Position numbers and translations under genes: made by a program | The notes under the pieces: model-generated | Told to the model about the DNA's origin: nothing | Database searches by the model: none | Seen by the model: only the letters and a program-made list of their open reading frames with translations | In this document: piece after piece, positions 7,651-14,999 of the stretch | Layout: every line of letters begins with the position of its first letter | Numbering within the stretch: position 1 is the stretch's first letter | NCBI GenBank assembly: GCA_910588755.1 | Contig: CAJUQZ010000066.1 | Span: 1 to 22,364, forward strand | DNA length: 22,364 bases | Direction of reading: 5' to 3' | Source of the DNA: an uncultured Lachnospiraceae bacterium | GTDB lineage: Bacteria; Bacillota; Clostridia; Lachnospirales; Lachnospiraceae

Positions 7651-7878
7651 TCACAACAAAGAGCCGGAAATCACCGCTCCACACTGAATAAATACACCGT
7701 GCTGTCCGTTCCGAACCCCTCCGTCTCCCGACAGTTCCCTGTCAAAACGATCCAACGCGTCAAATGCTGCCGCATTTACCACCCCCGACGGCGCAAGTTC
7801 GTTCAGCTGCATGCGAAGCCGCCTGTTCTGTTCGCAAAACGTTGCGATCACCTGATTCATCCTTACCGTTTTCACCAA
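7651..7878 (-). CDS. 75-aa protein of unknown function coupled to the AraC gene
   Basis: This frame begins TTG GTG AAA at 7878, overlapping the AraC stop by 7 bases. The AGGAGG site that would serve it is formed by the last AraC codons (KEEET), 7 bases from the TTG or 10 from the next GTG. An internal ATG (residue 7, MNQVIATFCEQNRRLRMQLN) has GGTAAGG directly against it and is a poorer choice. The product is soluble, with a helical coiled-coil-like N-terminal half, an alanine- and aspartate-rich middle (AAAFDALDRFDREL) and a C-terminus reading QHGVFIQCGAVISGSLL. I recognise no family. Coupling to the regulator gene suggests co-expression, perhaps as a partner or modulator; this is inference. 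Confidence 0.5.
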   Translation of the reverse strand: MVKTVRMNQVIATFCEQNRRLRMQLNELAPSGVVNAAAFDALDRFDRELSGDGGVRNGQHGVFIQCGAVISGSLL

Positions 7879-8783
7879 AGTGTTTCCTCCTCTTTCTTAC
7901 CCTCCACTCCCTTCCTTTTCCCGCCACGCTTGCACTCATTCCTGTACTGAACAGGGGTTCTTCCTGTCGCTTTCTTGAATGCCTGTGAGAAATACGACTG
8001 CGAGGAAAAGCCCAGAATCGTCGAAATCTGGGAAATGGAATGCGACGTGGAGCCAAGTAGCGACTTTCCCTCCTCAATGCGCTTCTGCAGAAGATAGGTG
8101 ATGGGCGAGACCCCCACATATCTCGTAAAAGCGTGCGCCATATAATATTTGTTCATATGTGAGAAGGATGCCAGCGTGTCGAGCGTGATGTTCTCCGCAT
8201 AGTTTGCGTCCAGATAATTCTTGATCTGGGCACACTCTCTGCTCAACAGGACGTTGCTGCTGTGCACGATGGACAGATTGTCATTGCGGAGCATGCACAG
8301 CAAAATGACCTCCAGCAGATTCTGGCAGACAGCCTCGTAGTTCTCCTCCCTTTTGGTGATCTCCTCCAACATGATATTCAGATAGGCATACACATAGGAA
8401 TTCTGCGTGTTGTATTTGTACACATCGCCCGATGCGGTCTGCACCATGACGCTGTCCTGCACAGAGGCGATCTTTTCAAAGGAAAACGCAAGCCCGTCGA
8501 TTCCCAGCACGATGTACTCGAGCGGCGACGTGTACAGGGATTTCTCCGTGTGCTGCACATAGGGGTTGATGATGACCATATCGTTCTTGCACACCGAAAA
8601 CTCCATGCCCTCCGTGAGAAATGTGCCACTGCCATGCACGACGTAAAACAGCTCACTGAACGGGTGGGAGTGCAGAATACTCTGCCAGTCCCCCTCATAC
8701 TTCGAGGTTGAGACATACAAAAGCTTTACCCCGTCAAAACCAGAGGGTTTGTTATCCTCAATACAGTGCCTTATGTTTCCCAT
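7872..8783 (-). CDS. AraC-family transcriptional regulator with cupin domain
   Basis: The 303-residue protein has an N-terminal cupin-type sugar-sensing domain (HSHPFSELFYVVHGSGTF, NDMVIINPYVQHTEKS). A C-terminal pair of helix-turn-helix motifs follows (ENITLDTLASFSHMNKYYMA and ISQISTILGFSSQSYFSQAF), ending in the typical AraC tail FKKATGRTPVQYRNE. The start ATG has an AAGGAGG site. It is transcribed away from the galacto-N-biose transporter genes across a 517-base intergenic region, the usual place for the local regulator of a sugar uptake operon. Candidate sites are the inverted repeats at 9015-9033 and 9120-9135, plus 8806-8822 for autoregulation. The inducer is probably the disaccharide or a derivative; this is inferred from context. 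Confidence 0.92.
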   Translation of the reverse strand: MGNIRHCIEDNKPSGFDGVKLLYVSTSKYEGDWQSILHSHPFSELFYVVHGSGTFLTEGMEFSVCKNDMVIINPYVQHTEKSLYTSPLEYIVLGIDGLAFSFEKIASVQDSVMVQTASGDVYKYNTQNSYVYAYLNIMLEEITKREENYEAVCQNLLEVILLCMLRNDNLSIVHSSNVLLSRECAQIKNYLDANYAENITLDTLASFSHMNKYYMAHAFTRYVGVSPITYLLQKRIEEGKSLLGSTSHSISQISTILGFSSQSYFSQAFKKATGRTPVQYRNECKRGGKRKGVEGKKEEETLW

Positions 8784-8805
8784 GACATATCCTCCTTAGG
8801 GTGTG

Positions 8806-8822
8806 TTTCAAATCATCTGAAA
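8806..8822. promoter_or_regulatory. TTTCA-N7-TGAAA inverted repeat in the araC leader
   Basis: TTTCA and TGAAA are separated by 7 bases, just after the predicted start of the regulator transcript (about 8830). The half-site also occurs in the palindrome at 9120-9135, though with different spacing. It could be an autoregulatory site; a 5-bp half-site in AT-rich DNA can also arise by chance. Confidence 0.3.
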
Positions 8823-8836
8823 TGTCAGCTAAAACC

Positions 8837-8865
8837 AGCATACCAGAATTTAGATATTTTGTCCA
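8837..8865 (-). promoter_or_regulatory. Promoter of the AraC regulator gene
   Basis: On the minus strand TGGACA (8860-8865) and TATGCT (8837-8842) are 17 bases apart, matching the consensus at 5 and 4 of 6 positions. Transcription would start near 8830, giving a leader of about 47 bases before the regulator ATG at 8783. Confidence 0.5.
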
Positions 8866-9014
8866 CCCACCCAACTTCCCAAAAATTTCTAAAATTTTCG
8901 TTTTCTACAATTTATGTATCCCGTATATTTTTCAAAAACCAAAATATTATTTCGCCCGTCAAACCATTGGCAACGTGCACAAAAGCCAGAATAGTCAAAT
9001 CTATTTCATATATA

Positions 9015-9033
9015 TTTTGCACAATACGCAAAA
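9015..9033. promoter_or_regulatory. TTTTGC-N7-GCAAAA inverted repeat, candidate operator
   Basis: A perfect 6-bp inverted repeat with a 7-base centre lies in AT-rich DNA, centred about 114 bases upstream of the predicted transporter transcript start. The position and symmetry suit a dimeric regulator, either the divergent AraC protein or a global regulator. No other GCAAAA pair of this quality was seen in the intergenic region. Confidence 0.45.
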
Positions 9034-9102
9034 CAACTCCTCTTTCTTTTTAAATAAAATTGTCTAAAAGCAAGATTTCTAAAATATCAAGCAACAATCA
9101 GA

Positions 9103-9131
9103 TTGAATCGGCGCGTTAATTTCAGTATACT
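9103..9131 (+). promoter_or_regulatory. Promoter of the galacto-N-biose transporter operon
   Basis: TTGAAT (9103-9108) and TATACT (9126-9131) are exactly 17 bases apart, each matching 5 of 6 consensus positions. Transcription would begin near 9138, leaving a leader of about 160 bases before the solute-binding protein ATG at 9301. Confidence 0.7.
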
Positions 9132-9135
9132 GAAA
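9120..9135. promoter_or_regulatory. 16-bp perfect palindrome over the -10 box
   Basis: TTTCAGTATACTGAAA is its own reverse complement and contains the TATACT -10 element. A protein bound here would block RNA polymerase, so it reads as a repressor operator, distinct from the activator mode expected of AraC proteins. The divergent AraC product or an unlinked LacI/GntR-type repressor are the possible ligands. Confidence 0.55.
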
Positions 9136-9137
9136 CT

Positions 9138-9300
9138 ATACTTAACAATTACTTATTTAACATTTACTTCTGGCAGACGGCAAGGCAGCGCCTGGTCAAA
9201 GCCAGACACCAATGTGTCCCCAAAGCTTCCATGTACAGGAGCCCTTACCCAGTGCACAGAAATCTTCCGGGTCACATACCTTAATAAGGGAGGGCTATTT
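9138..9300 (+). other. Structured 5' leader of the transporter operon
   Basis: About 160 bases lie between the predicted transcript start and the first ATG. They can fold into a hairpin closed by TCTGGC/GCCAGA (9169-9206) with an inner AGGC-AGC-GCCT stem, a second hairpin GACAC-CAAT-GTGTC (9205-9218) that competes for two bases with the first, and a short CCTT-AAT-AAGG stem (9279-9289) touching the ribosome site GGGAGGG. A frame in phase with the lipoprotein is open through the leader but lacks a ribosome site and would bury the signal peptide. No known riboswitch class is recognised. Confidence 0.35.
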
Positions 9301-10731
9301 ATGAAATCGAAAAAAGTTGTTTCATCGTTACTCGCAGCTGTCATGATGACATCGCTTTTCACCGGGTGCGGCGGAAAAGACACGCCCCAGCCGGAATCCA
9401 AACCCGCAACAGATACACCCGCGGCAAATAACACCGCTGATCCGGCGCCTGCGGATACCCCTTCAGCGGACGCAGAAAAGACAGACAGCGCACCAACATA
9501 TGAGGAGCAGACCCTGAAGGTTGCCGCTTTTGAGGGCGGCTACGGCGCAGAGATGTGGACTGAGGTTGTGAAGGCTTTTGAGGCTTCACACCCCGGCGTG
9601 ACCGTCGAACTGACGATCGACAAGAAACTAGAAGATGTCATCAGCCCAGGAATGAAGGCTGGAGACTATCCTGATGTCGTACATCTGGCAACCGGACGTG
9701 AAGCCGCGCTGACAGAGACACTGACAAAGGAAAAGGCGCTTCTCCCGCTGACAGACGTGCTTGAGATGACCGTTCCCGGCGAGAGTGTAAAGGTGAAAGA
9801 CAAGATTATTCCGGGTTTCCTTGACACCCTTGCAACCAATCCCTACGGCGACGGCGTAACCTACTATGCACCGATGTTCTACAGCCCCTGCGGACTGTTC
9901 TACAATGCAGGACTCTTCAAGGAAAAAGGCTGGGAAGTTCCGACAACATGGGAGGAGATGTGGGCGCTTGGCGACAAGTCCGCTGAAGAAAATATCGCGC
10001 TGTTTACCTATCCCACAACCGGATATTTCGACGCTTTTACATACGCGACACTGGCATCAGCCGGCGGTTCCGACTTCTTTAACAGCTGCATGACATACGA
10101 GGACGGAATCTGGGAGAGCGACAATGCGACCAAGGTATTTGAACTGATCGGACAGCTCGCAAAATACACCGAGGGCACAACCGTGGCCAACGCAAACAAT
10201 GATAACTTTACCAAAAATCAGCAACTCATCCTTGACAACAAGGCAATCTTCTGCCCGAACGGCACCTGGCTTCCCGGCGAGATGGCAGATGCGCCGAGAG
10301 CTGACGGATTTGAGTGGGGATTCATGGCCATCCCTGCAGTGAATGCAGGCGGTGCAGGCTGCTCCTTCTGCTGGTTTGAGCAGATGTGGATTCCTGCGGC
10401 AGCACAGAATCAGGATATGGCAAAAGAATTTGTGGCATACATGTACTCGGACGAGGCGGCAGCAATCTTTGCAAAGTCCACCGCGATCCAGCCGATCACA
10501 GGCGTGAGCGACTCCCTCGAGGGCGACAACAAGATGTTCTACAGCATCTATGACAACGGCGCTACCGCAGTCATGGGCGGATTTGCGACAACAGCACCGG
10601 TAGAAGGCGTCAACATGCTAGATACGCTGTGCGGAACAGTCAACAGCATCGTGAGCGGCGACAAGACCGTTGCGGAGTGGCAGGCGGCTGTCGAGGAAGC
10701 AAGCGACAAATTGAGAGCAGCAATGGAATAG
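9301..10731 (+). CDS. Sugar ABC transporter solute-binding lipoprotein (probable galacto-N-biose/lacto-N-biose binding)
   Basis: The 476-residue protein starts MKSKKVVSSLLAAVMMTSLF and has a lipobox ending FTGC, with Cys23 as the lipidated residue. A Pro/Ala/Asp-rich linker (about 26-65) follows, then a family 1 solute-binding fold: TLKVAAFEGGYGAEMWTEVV, SHPGVTVELTID, GDYPDVVHLATGR and GWEVPTTWEEMWAL. The ATG at 9301 has a GGGAGGG site 8 bases upstream. It is the first gene of the plus-strand operon and is followed by a terminator, so it should be made in excess over the permeases. The sugar is inferred from the GH112 and NahK genes downstream, by analogy with the bifidobacterial gltABC-lnp cluster. 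Confidence 0.92.
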   Translation: MKSKKVVSSLLAAVMMTSLFTGCGGKDTPQPESKPATDTPAANNTADPAPADTPSADAEKTDSAPTYEEQTLKVAAFEGGYGAEMWTEVVKAFEASHPGVTVELTIDKKLEDVISPGMKAGDYPDVVHLATGREAALTETLTKEKALLPLTDVLEMTVPGESVKVKDKIIPGFLDTLATNPYGDGVTYYAPMFYSPCGLFYNAGLFKEKGWEVPTTWEEMWALGDKSAEENIALFTYPTTGYFDAFTYATLASAGGSDFFNSCMTYEDGIWESDNATKVFELIGQLAKYTEGTTVANANNDNFTKNQQLILDNKAIFCPNGTWLPGEMADAPRADGFEWGFMAIPAVNAGGAGCSFCWFEQMWIPAAAQNQDMAKEFVAYMYSDEAAAIFAKSTAIQPITGVSDSLEGDNKMFYSIYDNGATAVMGGFATTAPVEGVNMLDTLCGTVNSIVSGDKTVAEWQAAVEEASDKLRAAME

Positions 10732-10739
10732 GTTTTAGG

Positions 10740-10777
10740 AGCGCTCCAAAGGTTTCTGCCTTTGGGGCGCTTTTTTT
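10740..10777 (+). terminator. Intrinsic terminator between binding protein and permease genes
   Basis: A 13-bp stem (10740-10752 with 10759-10771, one G-U pair) closes a 6-base loop and runs into a stretch of seven T residues. It lies 8 bases after the binding-protein stop, ahead of the permease gene. A partly read-through terminator here would give high binding protein and lower permease and enzyme expression, a common arrangement in sugar ABC operons. Confidence 0.9.
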
Positions 10778-10793
10778 ACAAGGAGGTATGAAT

Positions 10794-11687
10794 GTGAAAA
10801 AAAGCAGAGATCGATCCATTTTCATCACCATATGCGTAGCGCCGGCAGTCATACTGTTTGTCATCTTCATGCTGATCCCCACCTTCAACGTCTTTAAAAT
10901 GTCGCTGTACAAATGGGGCGGCTACTCCAACAACAAACAGTTTGTCGGTCTGAACAATTTCAAGATTCTGATGGAGGACACCAATTTCTTCCGTTCCTTC
11001 CAGAATACCATCCTCCTCATCGTCTGTGTGACGATCGTGACGATGGCGCTTTCCCTGATATTTGCGGCGATCCTCTCCCGCGAGAAGATCAAAGGACAGA
11101 ACTTCTTCCGGGTCATCTTTTATATCCCAAATATCCTGTCCGTCGTTGTCATCTCGGCGATCTTCTCGGCCATCTATGACCCGAACAGCGGACTGTTAAA
11201 CAGCATCATCGGCATTTTCAGGGGCAGCGAAAAGACACCGATCCTCTGGCTTGGCGACCAGAAGCTGGTAATCTACAGCCTGGTGATCGCCATGATCTGG
11301 CAGGCGATTGGCTACTACATGGTCATGTACATGGCAAGCATGGCAAGCGTGCCGGAAAGCCTGTATGAATCCGCCAATCTGGAAGGCGCGGGAAAAGTAC
11401 AGCAGTTCTTTTCCATCACGCTGCCGCTGATCTGGACCAATGTGCGGACGACGCTGACCTTCTTTGTCATCAGCTCCATAAACTTAAGCTTCCTGATCGT
11501 CAAAGCCCTGACAAACGGCGGCCCCGACGGCGCGACGGAGGTTTTCTTAAGCTATATGTACAAACAGGCCTACACCAACTCGTCCTACGGCTACGGCATG
11601 GCGATCGGTGTTGTCGTGTTCCTGTTCTCCTTTGGACTGTCGGCGCTGATCAACTTTGCAACCAAGAGGGAGCCTTTGGAATTTTAA
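10794..11687 (+). CDS. Sugar ABC transporter permease, MalF/MsmF type
   Basis: This 297-residue membrane protein has about six helices; the first is FITICVAPAVILFVIFMLIP. The conserved cytoplasmic EAA-type loop reads YESANLEGAGKVQQFFSITL and is the contact for the ATPase. I prefer the GTG at 10794 because the AAGGAGGT site is 7-8 bases upstream; the ATG at 10788 is only one base from it and would add two residues. No ATPase gene is present in the operon, as is usual where a shared MsmK-type ATPase encoded elsewhere energises several sugar importers. Confidence 0.93.
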   Translation: MKKSRDRSIFITICVAPAVILFVIFMLIPTFNVFKMSLYKWGGYSNNKQFVGLNNFKILMEDTNFFRSFQNTILLIVCVTIVTMALSLIFAAILSREKIKGQNFFRVIFYIPNILSVVVISAIFSAIYDPNSGLLNSIIGIFRGSEKTPILWLGDQKLVIYSLVIAMIWQAIGYYMVMYMASMASVPESLYESANLEGAGKVQQFFSITLPLIWTNVRTTLTFFVISSINLSFLIVKALTNGGPDGATEVFLSYMYKQAYTNSSYGYGMAIGVVVFLFSFGLSALINFATKREPLEF

Positions 11688-11702
11688 GGGAGGATGATAC
11701 CT

Positions 11703-12584
11703 ATGCAGGAAAAAAAAACGCTGAATTTCAGCAAGCTGTACAAAATTTTTATCTATGTTGCCCTGCTTTCGCTCGCCGTCAGCATCGTGGTGCCGGTCGG
11801 CTGGGTGTTTCTGGCATCCATCAAGGAAAATTCCGAATTTTACGGAAATCCGTGGACGCTGCCCAAGGGCATCTATTTTCAGAACTTTATCGACGCCTTC
11901 GAGAAGGCAAAGATGGGCGAATACTTCATGAACTCCGTGCTCGTGACCGTGCTTGCGCTCGCCATGCTGCTTGTCGTGGCGCTTCCGGCAGCCTACGTGC
12001 TTGCCCGCTACCGCTTCTTTGGGAGCAAGGTGATCAACGTGCTGTTCATGGGCGGGCTGTTCATCAACGTCAACTACATCGTCGTGCCAATATTCCTGAT
12101 GTTTGTCGATGCTGACAAGTTTATCAGGAACCTGACGGGGGACGGCTTTTTCCTCAACAACCTCTTTGTCGTGGCGCTCGTGTACGCCTCCACCGCCCTG
12201 CCCTTCACAATCTACCTGCTCTCCGGCTTCTTCGTCACGATACCGAGGGACTACGAGGAGGCGGCGTACATGGACGGCAGCAGCTACTTTCGGACGATGG
12301 TACAGATCATGATGCCAATGGCGCTGCCTAGCATCATCACCGTGATCCTGTTCAACTTCCTGTCCTTCTGGAACGAGTATATCATCTCCATGACGCTGCT
12401 CACCAAGAATTCCAAGACGCTTCCGGTAGGACTGATGCAGTTGATGCAGGCGCAGAAAGCAGCCGCAAATTACGGGCAGCTCTACGCAGGACTTGTCATC
12501 GTCATGCTGCCGACGCTGATCCTGTACATTCTGGTTCAGAAAAAGCTGACGCAGGGCATGAGCCTCGGCGGTTTAAAAGGCTAA
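11703..12584 (+). CDS. Sugar ABC transporter permease, MalG/MsmG type
   Basis: The 293-residue protein has six membrane helices and the EAA loop DYEEAAYMDGSSYFRTMVQI. It ends in the family tail LTQGMSLGGLKG. The ATG at 11703 is 9 bases from a GGGAGG site; the ATG at 11694 abuts that site and is rejected. It starts 15 bases after the first permease and is followed after 18 bases by the small membrane protein gene. It forms the transmembrane heterodimer with the product of 10794-11687. Confidence 0.94.
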   Translation: MQEKKTLNFSKLYKIFIYVALLSLAVSIVVPVGWVFLASIKENSEFYGNPWTLPKGIYFQNFIDAFEKAKMGEYFMNSVLVTVLALAMLLVVALPAAYVLARYRFFGSKVINVLFMGGLFINVNYIVVPIFLMFVDADKFIRNLTGDGFFLNNLFVVALVYASTALPFTIYLLSGFFVTIPRDYEEAAYMDGSSYFRTMVQIMMPMALPSIITVILFNFLSFWNEYIISMTLLTKNSKTLPVGLMQLMQAQKAAANYGQLYAGLVIVMLPTLILYILVQKKLTQGMSLGGLKG

Positions 12585-12602
12585 CAAGGGAGGTATGGAT
12601 AT

Positions 12603-12767
12603 ATGAAACATCTTATCAGAGTATTGTACCTGCTGGTATTCATCGCCAGCATGGCACTGATCATCACAGGCCAGCGCAATATCGGACCTGCCGGGCTTCT
12701 GACAATGCTTGTCGGTCTCGCCGGAATATTAGTTCTCCTCTATCTGTACAACAAAAAATACCAGTAA
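12603..12767 (+). CDS. 54-aa two-helix membrane protein in the transporter operon
   Basis: This short gene begins ATG at 12603 with a GGGAGG site 9 bases upstream. It encodes 54 residues: a first helix (MKHLIRVLYLLVFIASMALI), a polar turn around TGQRNIGPAG, a second helix (LLTMLVGLAGILVLLYLY) and a basic end NKKYQ. The tight spacing on both sides and the strong ribosome site make it a real gene. Short two-helix proteins of this kind occur beside sugar ABC permeases in Lachnospiraceae (DUF6903 comes to mind, unverified). It may be a transporter accessory or stabilising subunit; this is inference from position only. Confidence 0.85.
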   Translation: MKHLIRVLYLLVFIASMALIITGQRNIGPAGLLTMLVGLAGILVLLYLYNKKYQ

Positions 12768-12803
12768 ACACACGCTGAAAACATGAAAAGGAGGCCGTAC
12801 AAA

Positions 12804-14999
12804 ATGAATATGGAAAACACAGGCAGACTGACACTTCCGACAGATGTGGACATGGTTGACGAAACCATACGACTCAAAAACCTGCTGGGCGCGGACGCCC
12901 TGCGCGACTGTGACGGAACCACCATGCCCGGGGAACTCCTGAACCAAAATGCCAAGATATACGCAACCTACTACACCACACGCAAGGACAACAACTGGGC
13001 GATGCAGCACCCGGAGGAAATCCAGCAGGAATATCTGATCAGCGACCGCGTGACCGCAAGAGGAGACACGCTGCGCATCGAGCTCATGAAGGGGTTCCAC
13101 ACGGAACAGCTCAAGGTCAACACGCTTGACTCCCCGAAGCGCTGGTGGGAAGTCATGGACCGGACTTGCGGCGTCGTAATCCCGCCGGAGCGCTGGGAGT
13201 ACGATGCCACGACTGGCGAAGTCGTGATCGAGACCATTCCCTACCACCAGTACACCGTCAGTTTCCTCGCGTTTCTGATCTGGGACCCGGTACACATGTA
13301 TAACTTCATCACCAACGACTGGAAAGACGCGCCCCACCAGCTTACCTACGACGTGCGGCAGCCCAAAACACAGGCTTATGTAAAAGAAAAGCTGAAAAAA
13401 TGGTGCGAGGACAATCCTGAAGTCGATGTCGTGCGCTTCACCACCTTTTTCCACCAGTTTACCCTGACCTTCGACGACCAGAAGCGGGAAAAATACGTGG
13501 AGTGGTTCGGCTACAGCGCCAGCGTGAGTCCCTATATTTTAGAACAGTTTGAGAAATGGGCGGGCTATCCGTTCCGCCCGGAATACATCGTTGACCAGGG
13601 CTACCACAACTCGACCTTCCGCGTGCCCTCCAAAGAATTCCGGGATTTCATCGAATTCCAGCAGATCGAGGTCTCCAAACTCGCTAAAGAGCTCGTTGAC
13701 ATCGTGCACAGCTACGGCAAGGAAGCCATGATGTTTCTCGGCGATCACTGGATCGGCACGGAGCCTTTCGGAAAATACTTTGCAGACATCGGCCTGGACG
13801 CCGTCGTCGGCTCGGTGGGGGACGGCGTCACGCTGCGCATGATCTCCGACATCAAGGGTGTAAACTACACCGAAGGCCGTCTGCTCCCCTACTTTTTCCC
13901 CGATGTCTTCACGGAGGGCGGCGACCCGATCGGGGAGGCGCAGGACAACTGGCTCAAAGCCAGAAGGGCGATTCTGCGCTCCCCGCTTGACAGGATTGGC
14001 TACGGCGGCTATCTCAAACTGGCAGCCGAGTGGCCGGGTTTCATAGACCAGATTCACAAGGTCGTCGATGAGTTCCGGCAGATCCACCGGCACATGCAGG
14101 GCACAAAAGCGTACACCGCGCCCTTCAAGGTCGCCATCTTAAACTGCTGGGGCAGCATCCGCCGCTGGATGTCAAACCAGGTGCACCACGCACTGTGGTA
14201 TCGCGAGATCTACTCCTATGTGGGCGTAATCGAATGCCTGAGCGGCATGCCGATCGATGTCGCATTCATCGACTTTGACCAGATCCGAAACGGCATCGAT
14301 CCTGCTATCCGGGTGATCATCAATGCCGGGGACGCCTACACCTCCTGGAGCGGCGCCGAGAACTGGAAGGACGAAAAAGTTGTGTGCGCAATCCGCCGTT
14401 TTGTGGACGAGGGCGGCGGATTCATCGGCGTCGGAGAGCCGAGCGCCTGCCAGTATCAGGGGCGCTTCTTCCAGCTCAGCGACGTGCTGGGCGTTGACAG
14501 GGAGCTTGGCTTCTCCATGAGCACTGATAAATACAACGAGCTAAACCGCGAACATTTTATCCTGGAAGACATTCCCGACGAGATCGATTTCGGCGAGGGA
14601 AAGAGCCGCATCTACGCGCAGGGCGGGCACTACCAGATACTCGATATGGACGGCAAATACAGCCGCCTGGTAGTCAACGAATACGGAAAAGGTAGGAGCG
14701 TCTACTTCGCAGGGCTTCCGTACTCGCCCCAGAACTGCCGCATATTGCTGCGCGCCATCTACTACGCCGCACACAGGGAAGACGAGCTGAAAAAATATTA
14801 CGTCACCAACGTGGACACGGAGCTTGCCGTCTTCGAACAGACCGGAAAGATCGCTGTCATCAACAACTCCAAAAAGCCACAGAAAACTGATCTGTATGTG
14901 AACGGTGTCCTCTTCCGGGAGCTTGACCTCGACCCGATGGAAATGCAGTGGATTGATTATGAAAACAACGTTTCCTGCGGAAACGGGGGTCTATCATGA
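12804..14999 (+). CDS. lnpA: GH112 1,3-beta-galactosyl-N-acetylhexosamine phosphorylase
   Basis: The 731-residue protein matches family GH112 throughout, with near-full length compared with the bifidobacterial enzyme (about 750). Telling segments are GRLTLPTDVDMVDETI near the start, AKIYATYYTTRKDNNWA, FHTEQLKVNTLDSPKRWWEV, FTTFFHQFTL, FLGDHWIGTEPFG and the C-terminal glutamine-amidotransferase-like domain (FVDEGGGFIGVGEPSACQYQ). The enzyme cleaves galacto-N-biose or lacto-N-biose I with phosphate to galactose-1-phosphate and GalNAc or GlcNAc, in the cytoplasm. Some GH112 members act on galactosyl-rhamnose instead; the adjacent hexosamine kinase makes the HexNAc substrates more likely. The start at 12804 has an AAAGGAGG site 9 bases upstream; ATG 12783 precedes that site. 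Its stop overlaps the next ATG. Confidence 0.95.
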   Translation: MNMENTGRLTLPTDVDMVDETIRLKNLLGADALRDCDGTTMPGELLNQNAKIYATYYTTRKDNNWAMQHPEEIQQEYLISDRVTARGDTLRIELMKGFHTEQLKVNTLDSPKRWWEVMDRTCGVVIPPERWEYDATTGEVVIETIPYHQYTVSFLAFLIWDPVHMYNFITNDWKDAPHQLTYDVRQPKTQAYVKEKLKKWCEDNPEVDVVRFTTFFHQFTLTFDDQKREKYVEWFGYSASVSPYILEQFEKWAGYPFRPEYIVDQGYHNSTFRVPSKEFRDFIEFQQIEVSKLAKELVDIVHSYGKEAMMFLGDHWIGTEPFGKYFADIGLDAVVGSVGDGVTLRMISDIKGVNYTEGRLLPYFFPDVFTEGGDPIGEAQDNWLKARRAILRSPLDRIGYGGYLKLAAEWPGFIDQIHKVVDEFRQIHRHMQGTKAYTAPFKVAILNCWGSIRRWMSNQVHHALWYREIYSYVGVIECLSGMPIDVAFIDFDQIRNGIDPAIRVIINAGDAYTSWSGAENWKDEKVVCAIRRFVDEGGGFIGVGEPSACQYQGRFFQLSDVLGVDRELGFSMSTDKYNELNREHFILEDIPDEIDFGEGKSRIYAQGGHYQILDMDGKYSRLVVNEYGKGRSVYFAGLPYSPQNCRILLRAIYYAAHREDELKKYYVTNVDTELAVFEQTGKIAVINNSKKPQKTDLYVNGVLFRELDLDPMEMQWIDYENNVSCGNGGLS

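Noticed and set aside
9103..9300. In-frame N-terminal extension of the solute-binding protein
   Set aside because: It begins at the -35 box, lacks a ribosome site, and would place about 66 residues before a standard lipoprotein signal peptide.
12729..13454. 241-codon minus-strand frame opposite the GH112 gene
   Set aside because: It mirrors a strongly conserved gene, has no ribosome site or recognisable domain, and reflects codon bias of the other strand.
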